From contig NZ_JBHUIO010000002.1 of NCBI RefSeq assembly GCF_042682745.1, forward strand, positions 1,302,001 through 1,366,000: 64,000 bases of DNA. The letters are read 5' to 3'. The notes beneath the pieces were generated by a model that worked only from the letters and a program-made list of their open reading frames with translations, was not told where the DNA came from and did no database searches. Position 1 is the stretch's first letter. Each line of letters opens with the position of its first letter. This document shows positions 44,390 through 52,908 of the stretch, piece after piece. A program made the translations under genes and the position numbers. The DNA comes from Tumebacillus_A lipolyticus (GTDB lineage Bacteria > Bacillota > Bacilli > Tumebacillales > Tumebacillaceae).

Positions 44390-45070
44390 TCATTCGAACG
44401 GATCGACAAACAGGCTCCCCTGATTGTCGATCGCGCAATAAAACACCTGCTGGAACTGTTGATACCCTTGCTTTCGCAGCTCCCGTTTCAGCCAATCACG
44501 ATCCTTGCCCAGCCGTTCCAGGTTGGTGTCCATCACCGTGCCGTCGACGACCAAAGGCAGCGGCAACCCCGTTTTCGGCACGATGATCCCGAGGTCTTCC
44601 GGCGTGACCGGCCGCTTGCTCGCTTTCGCAAAGACGCTCAGCTTCCCTGACGTCTCCAGAATGGCAAACTCAACATCGGAGACGGTCGCCACATCCTTTT
44701 CCCTCAGCTGTGTCATCAGATCGCTCATCGAATAGCGAGTGCGGCGCATCTCATCTTCACGAATCTTCCCGTTGGCGATCAGCAAGGTCGGCCTTCCTTC
44801 GAGCAGACTGCGCAGGGAGATCGACTTTAAGGTCAGATAGGACATCAGCACCTGCAAGAGCACCAGCGTGACGATGATAAACAGCCCGGTGGAGATCGTC
44901 ATGTCCGTATCGGCTAACGACATCGCCGAAACTTCGGCGATCATGATCGAGATCACCAGGTCGAAGATCGACAGCTTGCCGATCTCTCGCTTCCCCATCA
45001 GCCGCATCGAAGCGAGGGTGACAAAATAGAACAGGATGATCCGCAAGATCAGCCCGCCGAAATATTCCAC
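44390..45070 (-). CDS. DUF421 membrane protein (YetF/YrbG family)
   Basis: 226 aa with three N-terminal membrane segments (about residues 5-25, 35-55, 60-80) and a soluble C-terminal domain, the standard DUF421 layout. Family hallmarks: MRLMGKREIGKLSIFDLVI near 23 and SLRSLLEGRPTLLIANGKI near 85, then RYSMSDLMTQLREK. Members are suspected to take part in spore germination or envelope stress; the biochemical role is unknown. Its place next to spoVB matches yrbG of B. subtilis. The start is the GTG at 45070 behind a GTGAGG site. Confidence 0.9.
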   Translation of the reverse strand: MEYFGGLILRIILFYFVTLASMRLMGKREIGKLSIFDLVISIMIAEVSAMSLADTDMTISTGLFIIVTLVLLQVLMSYLTLKSISLRSLLEGRPTLLIANGKIREDEMRRTRYSMSDLMTQLREKDVATVSDVEFAILETSGKLSVFAKASKRPVTPEDLGIIVPKTGLPLPLVVDGTVMDTNLERLGKDRDWLKRELRKQGYQQFQQVFYCAIDNQGSLFVDPFE

Positions 45071-45114
45071 CGCTACCTCACACCTTTCGCACTCGCCTCA
45101 TTTCTCGTTAGTAT

Positions 45115-45156
45115 GAACAGAAGCACCCCTCCATACCCGGAGAGGTGCTTCTGTTC
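45115..45156 (-). terminator. Terminator-like long hairpin after the GGDEF gene
   Basis: A 13-bp perfect inverted repeat (GAACAGAAGCACC and complement at 45115-45127 and 45144-45156), extended inside by CTCC/GGAG, 10 nt past the GGDEF gene's stop codon. No clear T run on the minus strand. Confidence 0.65.
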
Positions 45157-45166
45157 AAGCTTTCGT

Positions 45167-47341
45167 TCAAGCTTGTGTCTGCTCGTGTTCGATCCAGTTG
45201 GTCGACAAGTGCAAAAACGTTTCGGCGATCTTCGACACCAACTGCTGACCATCTGGCACATCGTCAGGGTAGACGATCACCTCAGAGCGGGACATGACCT
45301 TGACCAGCACGTTGTCCCCCACGCGAAACTTATGACTGGAGATCGCCGCTTGCAGACGATGTTGAATCCGCTGGGCATCCTCTTGATCGACGCGCGGCAC
45401 CAGCAGCAAAAATTCATCGCCGCCATAGCGAGCCGCGATCTCCTCGTTGCGGACATTCTCCTTGATCAACAAGGCGATCTCACGCAATACTTTGTTCCCG
45501 ACTTCAAAGCCAAAGGTGCGGTTGATCTTATCAAATTCGACGATGTTGATAAAGAGCAAGGCGAACGGCTGATCGCTTTCCTTGCTCTGCTGCAAATGTT
45601 CCTCGACCAACTTGATCCGCAAGTAATGGTAGGTGTAGAGACCGGTCAGCTTATCGACAAACAGATGGGCGTCAAATTCTGGCGTATAGACGGCCACCTT
45701 GTCCCGCCCGCGCTGCTTGGCTCCCCAATACATCGCTTGATCCGCTTTCTCCAGCAGCTCCTGCTCGTTCTGATCATGGTCTGGATAGGCGGCGACGCCA
45801 GCCGAGACGGTCACCCCTTGCACCACATAGCCTTGATATTCGAGTCGCGCAAAGGAGATCGCTTTGCGGATCTCCTCGACGATCGACCGCGCTTCGTCAA
45901 GCGGTGCGTCGAGCAGGAGAGCAAATTCCTCACCGCCATAGCGCGCCACCACCCCACGGCTCCCCACTTCCTTCTGGATCACCTGCGCCGTTTGACGCAG
46001 CACCTCATCGCCGACCACATGCCCGTACGTATCGTTATATTTTTTGAAATGATCGATATCGAGGATGGCGATCGACATCGGCAACGCATCCGCTTTTGCC
46101 AGTGCAAACTTTCGCGAAAGCTCCTGATAAAAGAAGCGATAGTTGTAGAGCCCTGTGCCAGGATCGCGCAAAGTCGCCTCCTGTAGCTCTCGGTACAGGT
46201 TGGCGTTGTCGATCAACACGCCAACCTGAGCGGCCAAGACGGCGATCAGCTCAACCTGCTCCACCGTGTAGGCATACGGGCGCGACCCAAAGCAGGTGAG
46301 CACGCCGACCACCTTGTCGCGGGCAAGCAGCGGCACGGCGAGAAAGGAGCGAAACCCTTCATACTGGTCGTGGACGCGCTTGTCTTTCAACATGTCGGGC
46401 ACCGACTGGGTCTGCTTGGTCTGCACCGCTTGCGAGATGACTTTCGCCTTCACCAGATAGAACCCGTCCTTTGGCATCACGATCGGATGTTGCATCCCTT
46501 CGATCCAGATCGGCATCACCCGCTCGCCTTCAATCATCCAGACGGCTGCCGACACGGTGGGAGTGAGCTGTCTGACAAACTCGGTGATCTGACGAGAGAT
46601 CAGCTTCAGATCAAACTCGCTCTGCAAGCGATTGACCACTTCGTGCGCCTTGTGAATCATCTTGATCTTTCGATAGAGCTTCAGCACCTGTCCAAACAGG
46701 ACCAGCGGGATGAAGGTGAGCAAAAAGATGGACGAAAACCCGTGAAACACCAGCATCAGCACCGCGAACGGCAAGGCGATCAAGTAGTTGAGCGAATCGT
46801 TGACAAACAGCTTCATCGCTTCCTGCCACGTGACTTCGTCTCTGCGCAAGATGAACAGCGCCTGCACAAACAGGTGGTTCATCACCATGTAGATCAGCGT
46901 GATCGGGAGGAGCATCAGAAAATCGAACGTTTGCAGCCCATCCTGAAAAAAAGACCATTCTCCCACATACCAGCGCAAGGCCGATTCGGCCACAAACACA
47001 GCGATCGCGTGCTGCGCCCCATTAAAGACATGCAGCAAAGTCCCTCGCTTGCTGCGCTTGATCAACGGTGTGACCATCACAGCGAGCGCAACGAACGGTG
47101 CTGCCACATGAGGTCCGAACAGGATCATCGTACCGAGCGTCACACCATATGTCAGCGACCCATATCCGCGTCCAAGCGGAATCTGAATCGATTCCACCAA
47201 AAGGAAAAGCAGCAGAAGTGGTATCAGTCGAGGTTGGAGGAACGATTCATAATGATTCAGCGCTGAGGTCAGGATCAACAGGGCGGCCAAAAGCACCACC
47301 GCATATTGATACAGTTTGACCCTCGACAATCTCACATCCAA
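45167..47341 (-). CDS. Membrane sensor with GAF and two tandem GGDEF domains (diguanylate cyclase)
   Basis: 724 aa. Residues 1-225: about seven to eight hydrophobic segments, a membrane sensory region of MASE type. About 250-390: a GAF domain (VPLLARDKVVGVLTCFG, then AAQVGVLIDNANLYREL). About 395-540: a GGDEF domain with DIDHFKKYNDTYGH and an intact GGEEF near 469, so c-di-GMP synthesis from GTP is expected; no RxxD inhibitory site. About 560-715: a second GGDEF domain with GGDEF near 640 but NIVEF in place of the metal-binding DIDHF and FEVGNKVL in place of HxVGDxVL, so probably poor or inactive, perhaps regulatory. It interrupts the yrbG-yrzE order of B. subtilis. The start is the TTG at 47341 or the GTG at 47335, both near GGAGAGGAG. 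Confidence 0.93.
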   Translation of the reverse strand: MDVRLSRVKLYQYAVVLLAALLILTSALNHYESFLQPRLIPLLLLFLLVESIQIPLGRGYGSLTYGVTLGTMILFGPHVAAPFVALAVMVTPLIKRSKRGTLLHVFNGAQHAIAVFVAESALRWYVGEWSFFQDGLQTFDFLMLLPITLIYMVMNHLFVQALFILRRDEVTWQEAMKLFVNDSLNYLIALPFAVLMLVFHGFSSIFLLTFIPLVLFGQVLKLYRKIKMIHKAHEVVNRLQSEFDLKLISRQITEFVRQLTPTVSAAVWMIEGERVMPIWIEGMQHPIVMPKDGFYLVKAKVISQAVQTKQTQSVPDMLKDKRVHDQYEGFRSFLAVPLLARDKVVGVLTCFGSRPYAYTVEQVELIAVLAAQVGVLIDNANLYRELQEATLRDPGTGLYNYRFFYQELSRKFALAKADALPMSIAILDIDHFKKYNDTYGHVVGDEVLRQTAQVIQKEVGSRGVVARYGGEEFALLLDAPLDEARSIVEEIRKAISFARLEYQGYVVQGVTVSAGVAAYPDHDQNEQELLEKADQAMYWGAKQRGRDKVAVYTPEFDAHLFVDKLTGLYTYHYLRIKLVEEHLQQSKESDQPFALLFINIVEFDKINRTFGFEVGNKVLREIALLIKENVRNEEIAARYGGDEFLLLVPRVDQEDAQRIQHRLQAAISSHKFRVGDNVLVKVMSRSEVIVYPDDVPDGQQLVSKIAETFLHLSTNWIEHEQTQA

Positions 47342-47380
47342 CTACTCCTCTCCTACCTCACAAATTCATCTGAGTAAAAA

Positions 47381-47474
47381 CTAGTTCACGATGCGATCGA
47401 AGATTCCTTCTTCGCCAGTCGAGAGTGTTTGCAGATTCATAACAAAACAGCCCCCTGCAGCGAGCGGGGGCTGT
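47381..47474 (-). promoter_or_regulatory. Possible leader with attenuator hairpin and 19-codon peptide ahead of the GGDEF gene
   Basis: On the minus strand a 9-bp stem ACAGCCCCC/GGGGGCTGT (47447-47455 and 47466-47474) followed by TTTTG has the look of an intrinsic terminator, yet no minus-strand gene lies upstream for it to end. Directly after it an ATG (47440) opens a 19-codon frame ending at 47381 (MNLQTLSTGEEGIFDRIVN). About 130 nt further upstream, up to the divergent yrzE gene, could supply a structured leader. I found no match to c-di-GMP, T-box or other riboswitch consensus. Confidence 0.3.
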
Positions 47475-47627
47475 GCCAAGGACTGCGATCGTTGCCACGT
47501 TGATTGCTGCGGATAGAACGCGAAGCCTGCAAGTCGCTTCCTACAACTTCGGTCACTTTCCATCATGTCCTGTCGTACGAGCGAATATACATAGAACGAA
47601 TATTTTGGATCAGGAGGTGCTCCATCT

Positions 47628-48026
47628 ATGAAAAGCAAACCACTTGCCGATTATGCGCCAAACTTTGGCGGAATGCCTGTGCTTTACGGTCTGGTCGCTT
47701 CGTTTATCACCGCGTTTATTTCCATTCTGCTCACCACGTTCGTCATGGGCTGGACGTCGGTAGCCGAGGCCAATCTTTCGTCGATCACCTATGTGCTGAA
47801 CATGATCTCTGTGCTCGTCGGCTCGATGATGGCGGCGAAGCAGGCTGGCAATCGAGGTTGGTACTACGGAGGGCTGACCGGTCTCTGCTATGCGATTCTG
47901 ATCACGCTGCTCGGGCTGATCGTCGTCAGCGGTCCCGCTTTCTCCTTCAACACGATCGTGCAGGACATCCTGATGGCCTTGGTCGGTGGATTCGGCGGCA
48001 TGATCGGGGTCAACCTGCGAAAATAG
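47628..48026 (+). CDS. Small four-helix membrane protein (YrzE/TIGR04086 family)
   Basis: 132 aa, four hydrophobic segments (roughly residues 17-42, 52-72, 80-103, 107-128), with glycine-rich turns such as GSMMAAKQAGNRGWYYGG and GGFGGMIGVNL typical of the TIGR04086 membrane family. Function unknown. Lies directly before yajC as yrzE does in B. subtilis, but on the opposite strand to yajC. AGGAGGTG precedes the ATG. Confidence 0.82.
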   Translation: MKSKPLADYAPNFGGMPVLYGLVASFITAFISILLTTFVMGWTSVAEANLSSITYVLNMISVLVGSMMAAKQAGNRGWYYGGLTGLCYAILITLLGLIVVSGPAFSFNTIVQDILMALVGGFGGMIGVNLRK

Positions 48027-48047
48027 CGCACATACCGGAGAATGTAG

Positions 48048-48077
48048 AAAAGCCCCCTCGACTGAGGAGGCTTTTTA
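48048..48077. terminator. Shared terminator between the YrzE-like gene and yajC
   Basis: AAAAGCC/GGCTTTT with an inner CCTC/GAGG stem and T runs on both strands, in the gap between two convergent genes; it should work in both directions. Confidence 0.85.
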
Positions 48078-48102
48078 TGTACCTGGCAGAATTCTAGCAG
48101 AA

Positions 48103-48366
48103 CTAGTCTGCCTTGACGATCTGGTTGATCGCCGAACGTTCAAATACGACCTTGTTGTTCTCGTTGAGGCGCAGGGTGACCGTCTTATCGTCGATCGCTT
48201 CGACAGTGCCGTGCACGCCGCCGATGGTGATCACGCGATCCTCGCGCTTGACAGCATCTAACATCGCCACACGCTCGCGCTGGCGCTTCTGCTGCGGGCG
48301 AATGATGAACAGCCAGAACACCACGAAGATCAGCAAAATGGGAGCTAATTGGGCCAATAGTTCCAT
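48103..48366 (-). CDS. yajC: Preprotein translocase subunit YajC
   Basis: 87 aa: one membrane helix (about residues 5-21, LAQLAPILLIFVVFWLFI), the signature IIRPQQKRQRE directly after it, and a cytosolic beta-rich tail with VITIGGVHGTVEAIDD. YajC associates with SecDF and SecYEG. Normal length. Lies 30 nt downstream of tgt, the usual order, with GGAGGGAT upstream of the ATG. Confidence 0.96.
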   Translation of the reverse strand: MELLAQLAPILLIFVVFWLFIIRPQQKRQRERVAMLDAVKREDRVITIGGVHGTVEAIDDKTVTLRLNENNKVVFERSAINQIVKAD

Positions 48367-48395
48367 TCTCTTTTATCCCTCCAATCTTTCTATCA

Positions 48396-49517
48396 TTACA
48401 TATTATAGCCGTAAGACTCATAAAATGCATGCTTATACTCCAAAAGTCTGTCTTCGTCGATCGCCTGTCTAATATTTTCCATCATTTTTACCAGGAAATG
48501 CACATTATGGATGGAAGTCAGCCGGATGCCGAACACCTCATCGCATTTGATCAGATGGCGGATATAGGCGCGGCTGTAGTTTTTGCAGGTATAGCAATCG
48601 CAGTTCGGATCGATCGGACCGAACTCTTTCGCATAGGTCGCGTTGCGAACGACCACCTTGCCGACAGACGTCATGCAGGTTCCGTTGCGAGCGATCCGCG
48701 TCGGCAGCACGCAGTCGAACATGTCGATGCCGCGAATCACACCTTCGAACAGGTCGTCGGGCGAACCGACGCCCATCAGATAGCGCGGTTTGTCCTTCGG
48801 CATCAGCGGGGTCGTGTATTCGAGCACTTCGTTCATGATCTCCTTGGGCTCGCCGACCGACAGGCCGCCGACCGCATAGCCCGGGAAGTCGAGCTCCAGC
48901 AGCTCTTCTGCGCTCTGTCTGCGCAGCTCTTTGTCCATCCCGCCCTGAATGATGCCGAAGAGCGCCTGCTCATCTGGACGCGCATGCGCCGCCTTGCAGC
49001 GCTTCGCCCAGCGCGTGGTGCGCTCCAGCGAGTCTTTCAGGTACTGGCGATCTGCTGGATAGGGAGGGCATTCATCGAACGCCATGATGATGTCAGCGCC
49101 GAGCGCGTTTTCGATCTCGATCGCCTTTTCCGGCGAAAGGAACAGCTTCTCACCGTTCAGATGGTTGCGGAAGTGCACGCCTTCCTCGGTGATCTTGCGC
49201 AGATCGGAGAGCGAGAAGACCTGAAAGCCGCCGCTGTCGGTGAGAATCGGGCGATCCCAGTTCATAAACTTGTGCAGGCCGCCCGCCTCTTTGACGATCT
49301 CATGGCCAGGCCGCAACCACAGATGATATGTATTGCTCAAGATGATCTGCGCCCCGACCTCTTTCAGCTCTTCCGGGCTCATCGTCTTGACGGTCGCCAG
49401 CGTTCCGACCGGCATGAAGATCGGGGTTTCGATCACACCGTGCGGTGTGTGCAGACGCCCGCGGCGGGCACCCGTATGTTTTTCCGTTTTCAATAGCTCA
49501 TAGCGAATTGCTGACAT
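48396..49517 (-). CDS. tgt: Queuine tRNA-ribosyltransferase
   Basis: 373 aa. Exchanges guanine-34 of GUN-anticodon tRNAs for preQ1, the base-exchange step of queuosine synthesis. Seen: the substrate-pocket DSGGFQVFS, MAFDECPPYPADR, GGLSVGEPKEIM, the nucleophile region RGIDMFDCVLPTR, and the zinc site CDCYTCKNYSRAYIRHL with a later SIHN His. The ATG at 49517 is chosen: MSAIRYELLKTEKHTGAR aligns with the family N terminus and GAGGGGG lies 12 nt before it; a TTG at 49538 overlapping queA is less likely. Co-transcribed with queA and yajC. Confidence 0.97.
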   Translation of the reverse strand: MSAIRYELLKTEKHTGARRGRLHTPHGVIETPIFMPVGTLATVKTMSPEELKEVGAQIILSNTYHLWLRPGHEIVKEAGGLHKFMNWDRPILTDSGGFQVFSLSDLRKITEEGVHFRNHLNGEKLFLSPEKAIEIENALGADIIMAFDECPPYPADRQYLKDSLERTTRWAKRCKAAHARPDEQALFGIIQGGMDKELRRQSAEELLELDFPGYAVGGLSVGEPKEIMNEVLEYTTPLMPKDKPRYLMGVGSPDDLFEGVIRGIDMFDCVLPTRIARNGTCMTSVGKVVVRNATYAKEFGPIDPNCDCYTCKNYSRAYIRHLIKCDEVFGIRLTSIHNVHFLVKMMENIRQAIDEDRLLEYKHAFYESYGYNM

Positions 49518-49534
49518 GTTGCTGTACATCCCCC

Positions 49535-50554
49535 TCAATAAATAAACATCGCGTCTCCAAACGAGAAGAAGCGGTAGCCTGCGCGAACAGCCTCTTCATA
49601 GGCGTGCAACACCTGCTCTCGTCCGGCCAGCGCCGAGACGAGCATCACAAGCGACGATTTCGGCAAGTGAAAATTGGTGATCAGCGCGTCGACCACACGG
49701 AACGTGACGCCCGGATAGATAAAGATGTCCGTCCAGCCGCTCGCCGCCTTCCATTCGCCGCGTCCGACCGTCTCCAGCGTCCGGCAGGCGGTGGTGCCGA
49801 CGGCGATCACACGATGCCCCTGCGCTTTCACTTCGGAGATCAGATCGGCCGTCTCCTGAGGTAGATCATACCATTCGGCGTGCATCTTGTGCTCATCGAT
49901 CGTCTCTGCCGCCACCGGGCGGAATGTGCCCAGCCCTACGTGCAGCGTGACAAAGCCGATGCGCACCCCCTTGTCTGCGATCTGCTGGAGAAACTCCTCC
50001 GTAAAGTGCAGGCCTGCCGTCGGTGCTGCTGCCGACCCTCGATGCTTGCTGAAGACCGTCTGATAGCGCTCCTTGTCATCGAGCTGTGCGGTGATGTAGG
50101 GAGGCAGCGGCATTTGACCGAGCTGATCGAGAATCTCGTAGAAAAGGCCTTCATAGGAAAAGCGGACGATCCGTCCGCCCTCCTCCGTCGTATCGAGCAC
50201 TTCAGCGGTCAGCAACCCATCGCCAAATGTGACCTCCGCACCTGGGCGCAGCTTCTTGCCCGGGCGCACCAGCACTTCCCAAACGCTCGGTTCAAGCTCT
50301 TTTAACAGCAGGAATTCGATCTTGGCACCCGTATCAGATTTGACCCCGAATAGACGCGCTGGCAACACGCGCGTGTCGTTCAAGATCAGCGCATCCCCCG
50401 GTTGCAGATAGTCGAGCAGGTCTTGGAAGCGATGATGCCCGATCTCGCCTGTGCGCTTGTTCAGCGTCATCAGCCGCGAGGATGTGCGCTCCTCAAGCGG
50501 GTGCTGAGCGATCAGCTCTTCTGGCAGTTCAAAATCAAATTGATCAACACGCAT
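49535..50554 (-). CDS. queA: S-adenosylmethionine:tRNA ribosyltransferase-isomerase
   Basis: 339 aa. Transfers the ribosyl part of SAM onto preQ1 in tRNA to make epoxyqueuosine. Family motifs: FDFELPEELIAQHPLEER at the N terminus, LILNDTRVLPARLFG, GAKIEFLLL, SAAAPTAGLHFTEE, HVGLGTFRPV, and FHLPKSSLVMLVSA near the end. The ATG at 50554 (MRVDQFDF) fits the family; a GTG four codons upstream is inside the AAAGGTG site. It is 38 nt downstream of the SpoIID-like gene and 17 nt upstream of tgt. Confidence 0.97.
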   Translation of the reverse strand: MRVDQFDFELPEELIAQHPLEERTSSRLMTLNKRTGEIGHHRFQDLLDYLQPGDALILNDTRVLPARLFGVKSDTGAKIEFLLLKELEPSVWEVLVRPGKKLRPGAEVTFGDGLLTAEVLDTTEEGGRIVRFSYEGLFYEILDQLGQMPLPPYITAQLDDKERYQTVFSKHRGSAAAPTAGLHFTEEFLQQIADKGVRIGFVTLHVGLGTFRPVAAETIDEHKMHAEWYDLPQETADLISEVKAQGHRVIAVGTTACRTLETVGRGEWKAASGWTDIFIYPGVTFRVVDALITNFHLPKSSLVMLVSALAGREQVLHAYEEAVRAGYRFFSFGDAMFIY

Positions 50555-50592
50555 GCTCTGGTTCACCTTTCAAGTCTATTTCTCGTTGCCCG

Positions 50593-52680
50593 TCATTGTT
50601 TGTCGGTCAAGGAAACTCCTGGATAATAGTGTTTCAAAATCTTGTCGTACGTATACCCGTTCACCGCGGCGCCGTTCGCGCCCCACTGCGACATTCCGAG
50701 CGCGTGACCCCAACCTCCACCGTGGAAGATGTACGACTGGTTCTTCGTCACGACGCGGCTCTGCCCACCTGCGCCGAGCAAAACGAACTGCTCATTGGAA
50801 CCGTTGATCGCCTTCGTCGCGGCGCCGGATGCGGAGACCACGTGCAGCTCCTTGCCCTGTAGCTTGGCGTTCGGATACTCGCTGACCGTACCGCCAGCGC
50901 CTTGCACCGAATATGTGCCCTGCTGTTCGATCGTCGCCCGCGTGCTCCACAGGTCGTTAAACAGATAGCGATAATAGTCTGCGTTCGGCACGGTGATCGC
51001 CTTGCCGTTTGCGCTGACCTCAAGCATATGCTGGCCCTGCCCGTATTTGGAAACGCGCAAATCGTAGACGGGACCAGAGACGGTCGGATATCCGCCGCGC
51101 TGATTTTGATTGATCATGTTCATCATCTCGTTCGGAGAGAAAGGGCCTTTCTGCCAATTGTACGTGTTGTACTCGATCTCCTCGTCCAAGATGACCACGC
51201 GAGTTCCTTTGCTCGCATTCATCAGGATGCTCGCATAGTAGTTCGGCACCGGACGGACCGCCTGCGCGTCCGCATTGACCACTCCGGTGGCAAATCCGGC
51301 CGCGTTGTTCCCGCCTTTGGTCACGCCGCTCGCTCGCATCCAGCCGATCATGCCGTTTGGCAACTGCACGCGGTAGCAGAGCGGCTCCCGACGCGCCGCT
51401 TCCTGATCCCACGGACTCTCGACCGCCTTGAGATAATCGATGCCCTGGCTTCCCCAGATCTCCGCCACATCTCCCGAATAGCCACCGTGGTTGGACGAAT
51501 AGAGCGCTTCGATCAAGGCGCCATTTTTCATCAGCACCTGACCCATCGTCTCCTCGACCGCCCGGTTGGTGTCCTGCGCCTCGCGACCATAGCCGCGGTA
51601 CGCCTGATCCCATACATCGTCCGAGATGTCGGCGACTCCCCAGCGGTTGCCGCCGATCTTGCGCACCGCATAGGTGCGCGCAGCCACCGCCTGCGCCTTG
51701 AGCGCTTCGAGCGGCCAGCCTGATGCCATCTCTTGCGGCAAGACGCCGTACAGGTACTCATCGAGCGGCACATAGTTGATCACGTGCGGCTTCTCATTGT
51801 AGCCCTGAATCAAGATCGCGCCTCGATATTCGCGCGCCTTTTCCATCACCTTCATCACCGCAGGGGTGCCTGTCGGGACAAACGCCGTCTCCGCGACGGA
51901 TGAATTCTGAATAAAATGGGGGATCTCCATCCCGGAATAGGCGCTCCGCTTGATCATCAGGTAGTCGGCAGGCGCATAATCCGCCTTGCCATATCCCCCG
52001 CCCAACCGAGCGTTTAAGCTGTCCAGCTCCGCAGCTGATCCCTCATTGCCGATCCACACTTCCCACGAACCGTCTTTGCGCACGAGCGGGTAGGCGTCAA
52101 ACCCTTTGCCGCGCAGTTCGCTCGCCTTCGCCTCCGCCGCGCTCTGACCGGCCAGCTTGCCGGTCGTCAGGCGATTGTAACCGCGAACTTGAGGGGAGCC
52201 GATGCTGGCAAGCCTCGCCTTGGCAGCGTCCGCCTGCGTCCGATATTCATAGTAGCCGCTGATCACCTGATAGCGCTTCTGTCCGGAACGAGTCTCGACA
52301 AAGATGTCATATGAGAGTCCAAGCCCATCGATGCGATCTGCCACGCCTTGAGCTTCCCCCAAGGTGCCATACTCGCCGACCTGCACAAAATAGTTATCCA
52401 AAGAGTCCTTCACCACGCCTTGCGCCGTATAGCGGGCTGTGAACTTACCACCCGTATAAAAGCCCACCTGCAAGCCGCCTCGGCCCTGCAAGGTCACAGT
52501 GTCGGTCGTCGTGTTAAACGTACTGTTCTTCATCATCAGCCCCACACGAATCGGGGTCGAACCGCTCACCGCTTCTGCGGATTGCATCATCGGCGTCTGA
52601 ATCAAGCCGCCTGCCATCGTGACAGCGACCAGACAGACGGAAACCTTTTTCCAAGCAGCATAGATTTTCGAGGTGCTCAT
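50593..52680 (-). CDS. SpoIID/LytB-domain protein with SPOR repeats
   Basis: 695-aa exported protein. Signal peptide at the N terminus (KKVSVCLVAVTMAGG to about AEA, residue 36). Residues 85-230 contain SPOR-like peptidoglycan-binding repeats (YFVQVGEYGTLGEAQ, RYQVISGYYEYRTQADA, WEVWIGNEGS). From about 300 on is a SpoIID domain: VPLDEYLYGVLPQEM with the catalytic-type Glu, LKAQAVAARTYA, and near the C terminus HGGGWGHALGMSQWGA. SpoIID proteins are lytic transglycosylases acting on denuded glycan, in sporulation or autolysin modification. At 695 aa it is about twice the length of B. subtilis SpoIID, nearer to LytB. The ATG at 52680 is preceded by GAGGAG. It lies upstream of queA, so tRNA-modification genes may share its transcript. 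Confidence 0.93.
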   Translation of the reverse strand: MSTSKIYAAWKKVSVCLVAVTMAGGLIQTPMMQSAEAVSGSTPIRVGLMMKNSTFNTTTDTVTLQGRGGLQVGFYTGGKFTARYTAQGVVKDSLDNYFVQVGEYGTLGEAQGVADRIDGLGLSYDIFVETRSGQKRYQVISGYYEYRTQADAAKARLASIGSPQVRGYNRLTTGKLAGQSAAEAKASELRGKGFDAYPLVRKDGSWEVWIGNEGSAAELDSLNARLGGGYGKADYAPADYLMIKRSAYSGMEIPHFIQNSSVAETAFVPTGTPAVMKVMEKAREYRGAILIQGYNEKPHVINYVPLDEYLYGVLPQEMASGWPLEALKAQAVAARTYAVRKIGGNRWGVADISDDVWDQAYRGYGREAQDTNRAVEETMGQVLMKNGALIEALYSSNHGGYSGDVAEIWGSQGIDYLKAVESPWDQEAARREPLCYRVQLPNGMIGWMRASGVTKGGNNAAGFATGVVNADAQAVRPVPNYYASILMNASKGTRVVILDEEIEYNTYNWQKGPFSPNEMMNMINQNQRGGYPTVSGPVYDLRVSKYGQGQHMLEVSANGKAITVPNADYYRYLFNDLWSTRATIEQQGTYSVQGAGGTVSEYPNAKLQGKELHVVSASGAATKAINGSNEQFVLLGAGGQSRVVTKNQSYIFHGGGWGHALGMSQWGANGAAVNGYTYDKILKHYYPGVSLTDKQ

Positions 52681-52839
52681 GATCGTCTCCTCACAATAGA
52701 AATCTGGTTCTTGCATTGCACGTTAAGGTACTATCGTTCGACATTTGGTGCGCTTTTCCTGCCCTCTGTCCAAAAGCTTGCCAGATTCGTCCCGCTCGAA
52801 AGCGGCAGTTTGGAAGAATTAAATTGTTTGAGAAGATGA

Positions 52840-52869
52840 TAGACACTGAGCTGTCAATAAGTCTATAAT
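52840..52869 (+). promoter_or_regulatory. Promoter of the HD-GYP gene
   Basis: TAGACA (52840-52845), 18 bp, and a perfect TATAAT (52864-52869), about 40 nt before the start codon. Confidence 0.65.
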
Positions 52870-52908
52870 ACTAATGTAAAATCTAAATTTTCAGGGAGAC
52901 GGTGCTGC

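Noticed and set aside
47475..47560. T-box or c-di-GMP riboswitch ahead of the GGDEF gene
   Set aside because: A GTGGCAACG string recalls the T-box element, but the rest of the T-box and the GEMM core are missing and the hairpin arms do not include the needed complementary segment.
47381..47638. 85-codon minus-strand frame upstream of the GGDEF gene
   Set aside because: It contains the terminator-like hairpin and starts opposite the yrzE start region; composition is not protein-like. Only its last 19 codons were kept as a possible leader peptide.
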